Shown piece by piece: positions 1-10,261 of a DNA stretch of 64,000 nucleotides. The notes under the pieces were generated by a model. It did no database searches, was not told the origin of the DNA, and saw only the letters and a list, made by a program, of their open reading frames with translations. A program made the translations under genes and the position numbers. How positions within the stretch are numbered: position 1 is the stretch's first letter; each line of letters begins with the position of its first letter. This DNA is from Lyophyllum atratum. Taxonomy: Eukaryota; Basidiomycota; Agaricomycetes; Agaricales; Lyophyllaceae. The stretch covers positions 434,001 through 498,000 of the forward strand of contig JACGCN010000013.1 in the NCBI GenBank assembly GCA_014905825.1. Direction: 5' to 3'.

Positions 1-905
1 ATGTCAGCAAGTACGTCCACTACGTGCAGCTTGCGGAGGCACAAGACGACGCTATGCGGGGTGATCCTGCCCAGATTCCTGCGGCCTACGCCCAAGCCAT
101 GGAGACATTGGCTCTAGAACAGCAGAGTGAGAAATCCATTGGGCTGTGTACCTACGCGGACATCCACGCTACGCTCGACGATTTGGCTCGGAAGTGCGAG
201 CGAACGCCGAGGACGTTTGAGGAGTGCGTGCAGTCGTGTCTTTTTTTCCATGCATACGATTGCTCACCTACCGTCCGCAGCCGCATTCTACTCTCCGCAT
301 ACGCGTTGAATTACGTGCTGCTTATGAAGGATCACGTTCTCCGCCATCCTACTAGGTTTCAGGAGGATGCCCTCAAAGTCATCAGGATGGCTAACGAACG
401 GCTCGCTAGGTAAGCTGCTCAAATCGCTTTCGATTTGCCTCATGCTTACGATTTCGTTTATGGCAGTTTGGATTTAACCACCCGCGGTCAATGGGAGGAT
501 GCCTCTTCGGATGAGGCTCAATGGGAGGATGCCTCTCCGGATGAGACTCAATGGAAGGATGCCTCTTCGCATGAGACTCCTCAAACCATCGAGCTCATCC
601 CCCGCTCTCTGCGCGGGAACCTCCAGCCAGTAACCTCGGATCAGCTTCAGGCGTGGCTGAATAACCTTCCCCTCTTGATCGGTGTCGGCTTCATGGACAA
701 ATCGTCGGACAGCCTCTACGAGACCAAGAATGGTGTGTTTTTTGTGAAAGACTTCGTTAAATCGGCGCGCGGGGGAGATCATTTCGACGTTCAGTTTGAA
801 AGCAGTGGCGAGTTGGTGGCGAGGATATCTTTCCTTTCTCGCCGGACGAGCTGTTCGAGATGATTGAGACAGCGGACCACGTCCGTGTGGAAGAAGCTCC
901 TTAGG
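1..905 (+). CDS. Partial gene, 3' exons of an unrecognised protein
   Basis: I do not recognise this protein. The 5' end lies outside the window: the open frame runs in from the left without a convincing ATG, and ATG-like sequence at position 1 is followed by a possible donor. Exon one ends at 409, the intron 410-466 has GTAAGC...GGCAG borders, and the frame continues in phase from 467. The second exon opens with three tandem 10-residue units rich in Trp, Asp and Glu (489-578). After about 815 this frame stops at 863. The +1 frame gives an acidic, protein-like tail ending at 905, so either a tiny unrecognised splice or a frameshift separates them. No signal peptide or membrane segment is visible. 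Confidence 0.5.
489..578 (+). repeat. Three tandem 30-bp coding repeats
   Basis: Three head-to-tail 30-bp units (489-518, 519-548, 549-578) differ at a few positions and keep the reading frame. Each encodes a QW-[EK]-DAS-x-[DH]-E-[AT] decapeptide. Such in-frame units commonly vary in copy number between strains; that last point is inference. Confidence 0.9.
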
Positions 906-2523
906 TCGTATCCTGACGACTGCCTATTCTCTTGTACGAAATCGTTTGTCACCCAAACTGTCTGTCATTATGTTTTCATACCGTCTACTGGCCTGTAAAG
1001 TATATGCAAAATATTTTTTAACATCTTGTGACGCGGCGTGAGCCATGAAGGGCCTTGCCATTATCGGACAGAAACATTTAATTGTCTTCGATTGGGTGAT
1101 GATATAGTGATAGTGAAGGGAGTGGCCAGCTTCGCTTTAGCCGCCACCACAGGTATTTTGTTGAACCAACGAACTTGTCTTCAAACTTTTGCCAGTACAA
1201 GCCATGATGAATCTCCGACGACGCAGTACATCCCCGACTCTCTTACGTCAGTAAGAGGGAGGGTTCTGTGGCAAACGAAACCTCTTCCACCTGCCAAACG
1301 CACTGCCGCGCCGTGGGAACGCTGGGAATGTTCTCGAATGTCCTCGAATGTCTTCCCCTATACCCTGCCCCTATACTACGGACCTCAATGGTCTCGATCC
1401 TCAGATCTCCATTCCCTTGCCCAACACATGATTTCCCATAACCATTCCCCTGCCTCGACACATTTCTCACTCCTGTCATACACGCGTCTCAATCCTAAAT
1501 CGATGGTTCGTCTGTTATATATCACGTCCTTTGAACCATGTTACTCTAGATCTTAGACATAGCCCATAGCCGTTGCAACGGACATCATGAGACGCCGCCG
1601 TTCATCGTCGGACTTGGCCGACATGGTCATAACTCAACCACCAGTACGATACGACCTCGCTGTAATTATCTTCCATTGCAATCTCCAACACGCGCTGGCT
1701 GACTGACTGAGTCTCCCCATAGACCATTCACGCTCGAACACAGCCCTCACAGCCCACGGCGGCCGCAATGTACTCCATATCGACATCAACTGACGTTCCC
1801 AACCTCGACAAACATGGCCCGCATGGCCACCACTGCCCAACGCTAATGTCCTCGCACTGCCCTTTTCCGTGCACACTCACTAATTTCCTCGTCATCAAGC
1901 TCGTCAACACTTTTTTCCACGCACGCCCACAAATCCGCTCATCCTTGACCTCGACGAACACGGCCGACACAGCCACTGTCCTTCCATTGCAATTTTCCAT
2001 GCACACCCGCTGATCCCCTCGTCGTCGATCGGCACCCCTCCTCCCACTGCATCTTTTTACGCATGCCCGCCATCCCCCCGGGCCCGGCCTTGGTCAAGAT
2101 GTCCTTCGCTAGAACACCCAGACGTCCCTACGATGGTGTGCGTATATGGTTAGAGCTACAACTATGACATATTTGGGTGTTCTCGAGGGTGCATTCAGGA
2201 CGGCGAGGAGCTTGTGTACCAGATTGTTTATTAGCCAGTCATTTTGTATCGCCCAGTTGCTTTGCGATGCATTTGCATGGCCTCTTTTTACTGTATGCTT
2301 TAAGTTAACACGGTACATCTGTGATTGACCAATTCTCGGCATTCCTCGGTGCGGTGAACTGTATAGGGGTTGAGTAACTTTACGCATGTTCCTTGCTTGC
2401 GACCCCTACGTCCACACTGACGTGTGGCATATTACTCGAAACCTATAGCCTATTGTGCATTACCACACACTCCTGTGGCTTACCACGTTAAATCATTGTG
2501 AACTATCACCCAACACCAACAAC
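906..2523. other. Non-coding stretch, no supported gene
   Basis: About 1.6 kb between the partial gene and the Helitron ORF. Open frames here are short and overlap one another on both strands, with no domain or convincing splice pattern. The only structure I see is the degenerate repeat listed at 1670-2075. The 5' boundary of the Helitron probably lies in the right part of this stretch, but I could not identify it. Confidence 0.6.
1670..2075. repeat. Degenerate C-rich minisatellite-like repeat
   Basis: A motif of a T-run followed by CC(A/G)(C/T)GCA(C/T)(A/G)C(C/T)C recurs near 1861, 1909, 1988 and 2048, with a weaker relative near 1675. It alternates with a second recurring element, CCTCGAC(A/G)AACA(T/C)GGCC, near 1812 and 1951. 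Spacing is irregular at about 50-80 bp. Copies are diverged, so this is an old or relaxed tandem array rather than a fresh one. Confidence 0.5.
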
Positions 2524-2955
2524 ATGTTTCCACTTGCAAAACTCCCTTGCCGCGTGGCTAGAGTCATCGACGAGTCTTTGTGTCCCCCACACGGTTCCGC
2601 CTTTTCTCCTGATGATTTCCCGGTTTACTTCGATGCTTTGTATCATCCTGATCTTCATCCCGACACTTTTCTTACTCCTGATTCGGTGTGTGACTGGCTG
2701 TCCGCCGTCTTTACACAGTATTCTACTGATCGAGGCACTCCCTTCCTTGTCACTTTTTCTACTAATACCAAGCAGTTCACAGTATACAACCTCAATGACA
2801 GGACTATGCTTAGTCTCTTAATCTTTGATGTGCGCAGTGCTTTCTTCATCCGTCCTCTGAACAGCACTTTTTTTCTCCGGTGCCGCACTCAGCTTCTCAC
2901 CCCATGTGGTTCTATTCCTCTAAGTGGCATTACATGCAATCTCTGCTGGACCTGA
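2524..2955 (+). CDS. Probable N-terminal segment of the Helitron protein, in another frame
   Basis: An ATG at 2524 opens a frame that reads as protein to 2955, immediately upstream of and overlapping the start of the long Rep-helicase frame. Composition matches the downstream protein (aromatic- and Ser/Thr-rich, same AT-leaning codons). I tried to join the frames by a normal intron. A branch-like CTGAC and an AACAG acceptor lie near 2950-2967, but no donor in the correct phase is clear. It may be a first exon with a non-consensus donor, a frameshift in this copy, or a separate leader ORF. Confidence 0.4.
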   Translation: MFPLAKLPCRVARVIDESLCPPHGSAFSPDDFPVYFDALYHPDLHPDTFLTPDSVCDWLSAVFTQYSTDRGTPFLVTFSTNTKQFTVYNLNDRTMLSLLIFDVRSAFFIRPLNSTFFLRCRTQLLTPCGSIPLSGITCNLCWT

Positions 2956-5900
2956 CTCTGGAACAGTTACGACATGCGCTGATTTCTCTACATGTCTCGC
3001 TTCCTCTACCTCGGAACAAGCAGACTTTTGCACTAGCTTTGCTGCATCAATTTTACAACCATCGTTCGAAATGTCTGTCAATGACTCCGAAGCAACTTCT
3101 GGCGTCCTTGCCCTTCTCGGCATCTTTCACTTCGGATACTGATCCTAGGGAACTGTATTACTACAAGACGAAATTAAAATTTGGTGACCTCGTTACTTCT
3201 AAACTTGTTCTTCCCTTCGGTCCATTGTCTGGTGTTATTGTTATACCTCAGGCTGCGGAAGTCCTCCGAGAGTTGCTTTCCTTCACTGATTCCCGAACCC
3301 AACCTTTGGATCATATATCTTTCACCAAAAAGATTCTTGGAAACCGATTACAAAGTCTTCATGCTTCCAGGAGACCTGCTTTTGGGCCAAAACATGATTC
3401 TAGATGCTCTGCAATTATTGATAGCTTCCGCTCGCGCTGTGCAGCCCTCGCTTCAGCTACTCTAAAACAACTGCATGAAATCATCACTTGCTATCGGCCT
3501 ACTTCAACGTCTGAGGTTCCATCTACTTATCTTGACTCCCTTTCTCTCATACTCGAACTTGAATACTCCAGACCACTTTTTTTGGCACTAACTCTGCCAT
3601 CATCCGAATATAGGCCACGTTTGGAGAAAGCAAAGCGAGTACAGCAGCGTGAACAGCGCGTTGCAATGGACAATGACCTTCATGTTAAAATCAGCTCAGA
3701 GTGGCCTACGATTCCGGATGACACACTTGTCTTCGACTGTCTTCGCAATTACCGATCCCAATCGATCTGGTCTGCTCCTTTGACTTGCGCTTCTTGTGCT
3801 CGCTCTCAGAAGACCAGTCCTGTCAATTCTTTCGATATATCAACTCATGAAGCTGCTGAAGCACTCAATCTTCATATCTTGAAATGCGTTGATGATCGTT
3901 TCACCCCTGCTTTTTCTGACCTGCCCACCACTTGCCTGGGTTTAATGATGTTGAAACTCGGATTTGGTACGGATGAGAAAACAGGTACTCCTGTTGTTCG
4001 CCTTTGTGATGACTGCCATAAACAGCTGCTGCGCAATCATATGCCTCGATATGCACTTGCGAATGGATTGTACCGTGGAGAACTCCCTGAGCAATTCCAT
4101 GACCTCACTTGGGTTGAAGAAATGACTTGTGCAATCTACTGCACGACTGCATACGTGTCACGTCTTTACCAGTCATCTGATCCAAGCCAGCCCCGGGTGT
4201 TTTATGGCAATATTTGTGCTCATGATATGAACATTGTCTCTACTGCTGACGCATTGCCTCTTACACCAGACAGTTTGAATGACTTGCTCTCTGTTATTTT
4301 CATAGGTCCCGGTCAATATAAAAAGGAGTGCTTGAAAAACTTGTTTCGGGTGCGAAAGCGGAAAATCTGGAGTTTCTTGCTGTGGTTGAAGTTTGAGGCT
4401 TGCAATCCATTGTACCAAAACATTTTTCTGAATCCCGCTCACTGTGACTTATATCCAGATGATGGGGTTTTGCCTGGCGTTCAAGAACGTGTAATTCATG
4501 ATCATCGCCTAGACATTAAGACAACTTTTGCTGCAGAATCAGCTGGATTTGAGAACCACCCTGCTCTGCAAATTTCTGATGAGCCTCTTTCTGAGGATCC
4601 TATAATATTTCTTGAGAAACTTGGAGTCTCTGATCCCGAGCATGTTAAACTTCAAGGACGTACCTTCACCGCAACAGCATTGCAATCTCTGATTTTTAAA
4701 CCTTCAGATCAGCCTGATCTAATTATTCACCGGGGATCAGCAGCTGTCCCAGAATACAAGAATCCCAAGCTTTTTCCTGGAATGTATCCAACATTATATC
4801 CTTATGGCACTGGAGGTTTTGAAGATCCCGCTCGTCCAACCCCTCTTGGATTTGAAAGCCATGCTAACTATTGCATTGATCTGGCTGACCGCTGCTTTAG
4901 ATATCACCACTCTTTTCTGTTTGTTGTTCTCAACATTATCCAACGCCGCACTGGTCATCTTCGTACATCTTTGTCAGTTAAAAGCTCGCGTTTCGCAGCG
5001 GTGGCTGAAAATTTATTGTCAATCTCAGCAGAAACCCTGAGCTCTGTGTCAAAACACTTACAGAATGAAGGCTCTTTATCTTCACTCTCTTCACAGGAGA
5101 AACAAGCTCTGGACCTGATGAACGAAGTCAACACTGTCTCAGGTAAGGTTCCTGGATCACAGGGTGCGAAGATTACAGCACGCAATGAAATCCGCAATTA
5201 CACAGCGTATTTTGGGATGCCCTTTCTATACTTCACTGCAAATCCCAGTGCAGCCCATAGTCCTATTTTTCAGGTCATGTATGGTGATACATCAATCAAT
5301 CTTGATGACTGTTTTCCAAAGGTTGTGTCTAGCACCCAACGGGCAATGCGTTTAGCTCAGGATCCTGTTGCTGCTGTTGACTTTTTTGAGTTCTCCTTGC
5401 AATGCATTTTTGAGCATCTTTTTGGGTGGGATTATAAACTCGGACAGAGTTCTCCTGAAGGGGGTATTCTAGGACACTTGGCAGCATTTTACGGATCTCC
5501 TGAAGTAACTGGACGTGGTAGCTTTCATGCGCATTTTGTAATGTGGCTTATAGGAGCTTTGAATCCTGATGAATTACATTCACGGTTGAAGAATGACCCC
5601 GGATTTGATGACAAATTTTTTGCTTACATGGAGAATATAATTCACCATCACCTACCTGACCTGGACTTGGTTGTTGAGCCTGATTATGAGCCTCGCACCG
5701 CGCGTCCTCCGCACGTTCCTGAAACAAAGGCTTTGCTAGACCAAAACCATATTGCTGATTGGGAGGCCTTATTTTCGTCTGAAGTTAAGAAGTGTGGTGA
5801 GGCTCTTCAGCGACATACTTGTAAAGACGTATGTTATAAATATGGCCATACTTCATGTCGCTTTCTGTTCCCTCATGATCTTGTTTCTAAATCTTACTTT

Positions 5901-8900
5901 GATTCTTCTTCTAATTCAATCTATCTTCTCTGCCTTGATTGTACTGTTAATTACTTCAATCCATATATCCTCGTCTTTTGTCGCCACAATCATGACTTAA
6001 AATGCATTCTATCTGGAAAAGCAGCCAAAGCTGCTATGTTCTATATTACTGACTATATCACCAAAATGTCCCTAAATACTTATGAAATGCTTTCCCTGTT
6101 GTCGAAGGCTGTTCTAAGTGCGTCATCTGTATACTTACCTGAGGATAGTCCTATAACCAAAGCAAAGACCCTTTTGCACAAATGTCTTGCTCAGTTTACA
6201 AAGCAACAGCAAATCCATGCTCAACAGGCTGCATGGTATATTCGAGGACATAGAGACAGTATACCATCTCATAAGACTGTGCCCATGATGTCTAGCTTGT
6301 TGTTGCTGTATGTCAGAAAATCTTTGCAAAACACATCAGTAGTTGAAGCTCCCTTGACAATTAGCGAAGGAAATGCTATTCGCCAACCGGATGATGACCA
6401 TAGTGATATTGAAGATGTGTCTCTTCGCATTTCCGTCGATTACGAAGGTAATCTTCGCAAGACAACACAGGTGGATGACTACATTTATCGAGATTCTTTA
6501 CTGTCATATATTTGCTTCTATGACTTTGTGCAGCGTTTCAGAGTAGAAGTCAAGGGCAAACAGACACCAGAGAATTTTGCCAATGCTCGTCTTGGCACCT
6601 ATCGTCGTTTTAAATTGCTACATCCTCATGACTTGTGCACCACTCATCAGCTTGTTGAACATACTAATGTTGAGAGAGGTGATGGTAATCAACTTTTGAT
6701 TCCACGAGTCCTTGGACTTTCTATTCCTCGAATTAATGCTGTGTCATACCATTTATTTGCACTTGCTCATTTCAAGCCATTCAGTGCCAGTATCTCTGTT
6801 GTTGCGAATGATAGCACTGCTGCAGAGGAGTTTCAACTGTTTGCATTTTCTGACTTATCAAAAAGAATTATGCATAATTGGGAGGTTATACATGAATGTG
6901 AGGATGAACGAGATGCTGAACGCCTTAAAAAACGAGAAGCCATCAGCAGAGAGTCTCAAGCCTTGACTCGCTCAATGGCTAACATCGACGATCTTCCGTT
7001 ACTAATTGATCAAGACAAGGTTCCTGCACAGAAAGATTTTGTGATCTATCAAGCCCTTCTAATGCTTCAAGGTAGTAGATGGCTTCAATCTTCACAAGAT
7101 CTTTCTGCAATATCATCTGACCTTCCAGAATTACCTGACATCACTCCTCAGAATTTGAAACACTGGAAAGCCATAGCTAAAATACAAGAGGAAAACTTGC
7201 AAGCTACTCGTAGGAATGCCATGGATTCTACAAACCAGACTGGCGACTGCAACAGTGCACCTTGCACCGACTTAAATTTGTCAACTGATGGTCCACAAAA
7301 TTCACTGTCTGATATTATTCCTGCAACCGCAGCTCCGAATGCTAAACAAAAGTATAAAACATCGGAAGAACTACTTGCACATATTGTCAAGGAAGATACA
7401 TTGAACGAAAAACAAATAATTGCCTTTCATATCATTACCCATGCTTTCTTGCAATATCAACAAGATCAGATAAGTGGCGTGAACTCTATCACATCTCCAG
7501 AATACAAACCGTACTTGCGACTTTTGCTGTCAGGACCCGGTGGGACAGGAAAAACCCATGTAGTTAAGTCTGTTCGTAAAGTCATGGCTGCATACGGTTG
7601 TGAGCATCAGCTTCGCTTTTTGGCACCAAGTGGATCTTCAGCAGCGTTGATTGAGGGTATGACAATCCACAAAGGTCTATCAATTAAAATTCGCAAACAA
7701 AACAAAGGAAAAGGCAATCGGGTTCCAGGCGATATTGATGAGGATTATTCAGTCATTATGAGTGTCAGTAATAAAACAAAGCTGCGTGACGAATACAAAG
7801 ATGTTATCATGCTGCTCATTGATGAGGTCTCTCTTTTGAGTGCCCAATTGCTATCTGAGGTTGATCATGCACTGCGCTTCGCCAAACAAAATGACCAATT
7901 TTTTGGTGGCATCTTGCTGATCTTTTCTGGTGACTTTTATCAGTACCCACCTATTGGAGGCTCTCCTCTATATTCGCCGGTTGGAAATGCCACATCTATC
8001 CATGAAAAGGAACTGATGAAACGCCTTGGGCGGATGGCATGGAAATCCATCACAGAAGTCGTCAATCTTGAAGAGCAACAAAGAATGAAAAGTGACCCAG
8101 AGTATGCTGATGCTGTCCTTCGACTGCGCAAGCGTAGCTGTACTCCAGCTGATGTTGACCTATTTAACAGTAGGGTAATACGCTCTCACGATAACCCGAA
8201 TGGCATTGACATGAGTGCTGGCGAATACCGCACAGCGACTGCAATAGTTTCAACAAATCTTATGAGACAGGCTATTAACATGCAAAAAGCTGTTGCAAAC
8301 TGTGCTGGGACTGATAATCTGGTGCTTTGTGCTGCCCACGATTCTTCTGAAGGCGAGGTACTATGTAATCCAGTTAGATCACACTTGCTGAATCTTGATG
8401 TTTCGAAATTAGCTCATGAAGGTGCATTACCAGGCTTTCTTCCTCTCTATAAAGGAATGCCAGTCATTTTGCGTAACAAAAATATATCTACAGAGCTGGG
8501 AGTCACAAATGGATCCCAAGGTTTCTTGCGGAAATTTTCAACAAAGGTTTGCCCTGAGGGCTTCACGTATTGCACGGGTGCTATCATTGAGTTTCCTAAC
8601 AGCAAGATTGATATTTCTGGTCTTCCTAATAAACATTTTCCCCTTGATCCCTTGACTTGGAATTTTTCGTTTGAACCCCCACTCGAAAACAAGAAGCTTA
8701 AAGTCAAGCAGCGCATATGTCGACGCCAATGTGGTTTCCAGCCATCTTTTGCCTGCACTGGGTATTCTGCTCAAGGCAAGACACTGCCTTGCATCCTCTG
8801 CTGGCTGCATGATGGCGGTTTTGCTGCCTATGTGGCCGCATCACGTCCAAACAACCGTAACGGGTTGACCATAATGCAACCTGTGACTCTGGCTAATCTG

Positions 8901-10217
8901 AACCGGCCGCTACCATACGATTTATTATTTGAGGCTAAGCGACATGAAATTATGGAACATAATACCCTTGTCAATCATGGTTTTAAGTCTGGCACATTGA
9001 AGCTGGTTCCTGATCCTGAAGCTGAGCGCGGAAAGTTTACTAAAATAGGTAAAGCCTGCTTTAAAGTAGACAATGAGAGCTCTTCTGCAGGCCAGAAAAG
9101 AAAAGCCTCGGTGCATCCAGAATTAGCCTCGGCAACCGCCAAGCACTCTAAGAGTTCTACCACTGACGTGAAACCCCAAAATTCTTTGTTAAAGCGCAAG
9201 TCCTCTTGTCCGGAGGTGCCTGATTCACCTGCCGCTAAAAAATCGCGGCAAAGAACCACTGACATTGCCCACATCACCCCTACTTCATGGCAACTCATAC
9301 CACAAGGCTTCGAATGGGATGGCATCGATTGGTCTTGTGGTTACGACTCTGTTTTCATGTCACTATTTTGCACATATATGCAGCTTGATGATCTCACCAA
9401 AGCGCGTTGGACGTCCACCAATGCTTGGAGATCTATTCTTGGTGATGAATTTTCCTCGCTGTTGGCTCTTTTGGTTGAGAACCGCACTGCCTTTCACTTG
9501 AATGCTGCTCGAGACCGCATACGGGACCAACTGACTCACCACAACACAGTGCTATTCCCACGTCGTGGCCATACAGAGATGGGTGCTGCAGACATAACAA
9601 ACTTGGTTGACAAACATACTACGATCATGCGGACTATGACACATACTATGGTCTGCACTCCTTGTGGAACCTCAGTCTCAAATACCATTCAAACTCGTGA
9701 CTTTGGTTTCTGTGCCACTCCAGGTTCTTGGGTGGGGCATGCAACCTTAAGATACACTACCCCACAAATGTGGATCGACCACTTCCTCAGGCTGAATATG
9801 CGCCATACATCTGCACCATCTAAAGTCACAATTGCCGACACCCTCAGTCGTCACAGCATGCAGTGTGCTCATGATCCCCAGCAACTTTTGTCGTATGATA
9901 CACTGCCAGTTTCCATTACGTTTGAGCCTGATCCACATCTGTCGTCTCCGTTGATACCTACCACTGACATCACTTTGAATTCCAGGTCAGGCCCCCACAA
10001 ATACCATCTTCGCGCCATTGTCTATTCAGGCTTATCCCACTTCACTGCTAGGCTCCTCGACAATTCCACCATCTGGGATTACGATGGGGCACAATATGGT
10101 GGTCGCCCAAGGTTTTACAGTCCATTTAATAGTATTGCATCATTGCGGGAAGACTTACAAGAATTCAATGGTCGAAGAATGCACCTTCTCATTTACGGTG
10201 AATCAACAGAACAGTAA
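2904..10217 (+). CDS. Helitron Rep-helicase with C-terminal ubiquitin-protease-like domain
   Basis: This is a giant uninterrupted ORF of about 2438 codons from the first in-frame ATG. From the N-terminus it contains a Cys-pair region (CASC near 3790, CDDC near 4006). It then has a Helitron-like Rep domain with the HUH motif FHAHFVMWL (His codons 5525 and 5531) and a YITDYITK catalytic-tyrosine motif (about 6040-6063). A PIF1-type SF1 helicase follows: Walker A SGPGGTGKT about 7530-7558, Walker B LLIDEV about 7813-7830, FSGDFYQYPP about 7924. A Lys/Arg-rich linker about 9085-9255 looks like nuclear-localisation sequence. Last comes a domain with WSCGYDSVF (about 9331) and SHFTARLL followed by WDYDG (about 10037-10085), matching Cys and His boxes of USP/C19 peptidases. 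Rep nicks and transfers one strand for rolling-circle transposition and the helicase unwinds; the peptidase role is inferred. No disabling stop is seen, so the protein may be functional. Confidence 0.9.
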   Translation: MWFYSSKWHYMQSLLDLTLEQLRHALISLHVSLPLPRNKQTFALALLHQFYNHRSKCLSMTPKQLLASLPFSASFTSDTDPRELYYYKTKLKFGDLVTSKLVLPFGPLSGVIVIPQAAEVLRELLSFTDSRTQPLDHISFTKKILGNRLQSLHASRRPAFGPKHDSRCSAIIDSFRSRCAALASATLKQLHEIITCYRPTSTSEVPSTYLDSLSLILELEYSRPLFLALTLPSSEYRPRLEKAKRVQQREQRVAMDNDLHVKISSEWPTIPDDTLVFDCLRNYRSQSIWSAPLTCASCARSQKTSPVNSFDISTHEAAEALNLHILKCVDDRFTPAFSDLPTTCLGLMMLKLGFGTDEKTGTPVVRLCDDCHKQLLRNHMPRYALANGLYRGELPEQFHDLTWVEEMTCAIYCTTAYVSRLYQSSDPSQPRVFYGNICAHDMNIVSTADALPLTPDSLNDLLSVIFIGPGQYKKECLKNLFRVRKRKIWSFLLWLKFEACNPLYQNIFLNPAHCDLYPDDGVLPGVQERVIHDHRLDIKTTFAAESAGFENHPALQISDEPLSEDPIIFLEKLGVSDPEHVKLQGRTFTATALQSLIFKPSDQPDLIIHRGSAAVPEYKNPKLFPGMYPTLYPYGTGGFEDPARPTPLGFESHANYCIDLADRCFRYHHSFLFVVLNIIQRRTGHLRTSLSVKSSRFAAVAENLLSISAETLSSVSKHLQNEGSLSSLSSQEKQALDLMNEVNTVSGKVPGSQGAKITARNEIRNYTAYFGMPFLYFTANPSAAHSPIFQVMYGDTSINLDDCFPKVVSSTQRAMRLAQDPVAAVDFFEFSLQCIFEHLFGWDYKLGQSSPEGGILGHLAAFYGSPEVTGRGSFHAHFVMWLIGALNPDELHSRLKNDPGFDDKFFAYMENIIHHHLPDLDLVVEPDYEPRTARPPHVPETKALLDQNHIADWEALFSSEVKKCGEALQRHTCKDVCYKYGHTSCRFLFPHDLVSKSYFDSSSNSIYLLCLDCTVNYFNPYILVFCRHNHDLKCILSGKAAKAAMFYITDYITKMSLNTYEMLSLLSKAVLSASSVYLPEDSPITKAKTLLHKCLAQFTKQQQIHAQQAAWYIRGHRDSIPSHKTVPMMSSLLLLYVRKSLQNTSVVEAPLTISEGNAIRQPDDDHSDIEDVSLRISVDYEGNLRKTTQVDDYIYRDSLLSYICFYDFVQRFRVEVKGKQTPENFANARLGTYRRFKLLHPHDLCTTHQLVEHTNVERGDGNQLLIPRVLGLSIPRINAVSYHLFALAHFKPFSASISVVANDSTAAEEFQLFAFSDLSKRIMHNWEVIHECEDERDAERLKKREAISRESQALTRSMANIDDLPLLIDQDKVPAQKDFVIYQALLMLQGSRWLQSSQDLSAISSDLPELPDITPQNLKHWKAIAKIQEENLQATRRNAMDSTNQTGDCNSAPCTDLNLSTDGPQNSLSDIIPATAAPNAKQKYKTSEELLAHIVKEDTLNEKQIIAFHIITHAFLQYQQDQISGVNSITSPEYKPYLRLLLSGPGGTGKTHVVKSVRKVMAAYGCEHQLRFLAPSGSSAALIEGMTIHKGLSIKIRKQNKGKGNRVPGDIDEDYSVIMSVSNKTKLRDEYKDVIMLLIDEVSLLSAQLLSEVDHALRFAKQNDQFFGGILLIFSGDFYQYPPIGGSPLYSPVGNATSIHEKELMKRLGRMAWKSITEVVNLEEQQRMKSDPEYADAVLRLRKRSCTPADVDLFNSRVIRSHDNPNGIDMSAGEYRTATAIVSTNLMRQAINMQKAVANCAGTDNLVLCAAHDSSEGEVLCNPVRSHLLNLDVSKLAHEGALPGFLPLYKGMPVILRNKNISTELGVTNGSQGFLRKFSTKVCPEGFTYCTGAIIEFPNSKIDISGLPNKHFPLDPLTWNFSFEPPLENKKLKVKQRICRRQCGFQPSFACTGYSAQGKTLPCILCWLHDGGFAAYVAASRPNNRNGLTIMQPVTLANLNRPLPYDLLFEAKRHEIMEHNTLVNHGFKSGTLKLVPDPEAERGKFTKIGKACFKVDNESSSAGQKRKASVHPELASATAKHSKSSTTDVKPQNSLLKRKSSCPEVPDSPAAKKSRQRTTDIAHITPTSWQLIPQGFEWDGIDWSCGYDSVFMSLFCTYMQLDDLTKARWTSTNAWRSILGDEFSSLLALLVENRTAFHLNAARDRIRDQLTHHNTVLFPRRGHTEMGAADITNLVDKHTTIMRTMTHTMVCTPCGTSVSNTIQTRDFGFCATPGSWVGHATLRYTTPQMWIDHFLRLNMRHTSAPSKVTIADTLSRHSMQCAHDPQQLLSYDTLPVSITFEPDPHLSSPLIPTTDITLNSRSGPHKYHLRAIVYSGLSHFTARLLDNSTIWDYDGAQYGGRPRFYSPFNSIASLREDLQEFNGRRMHLLIYGESTEQ

Positions 10218-10261
10218 AAACATTCAACGGCATGCAACCTCTCGTACACGCTCCAGATTTC

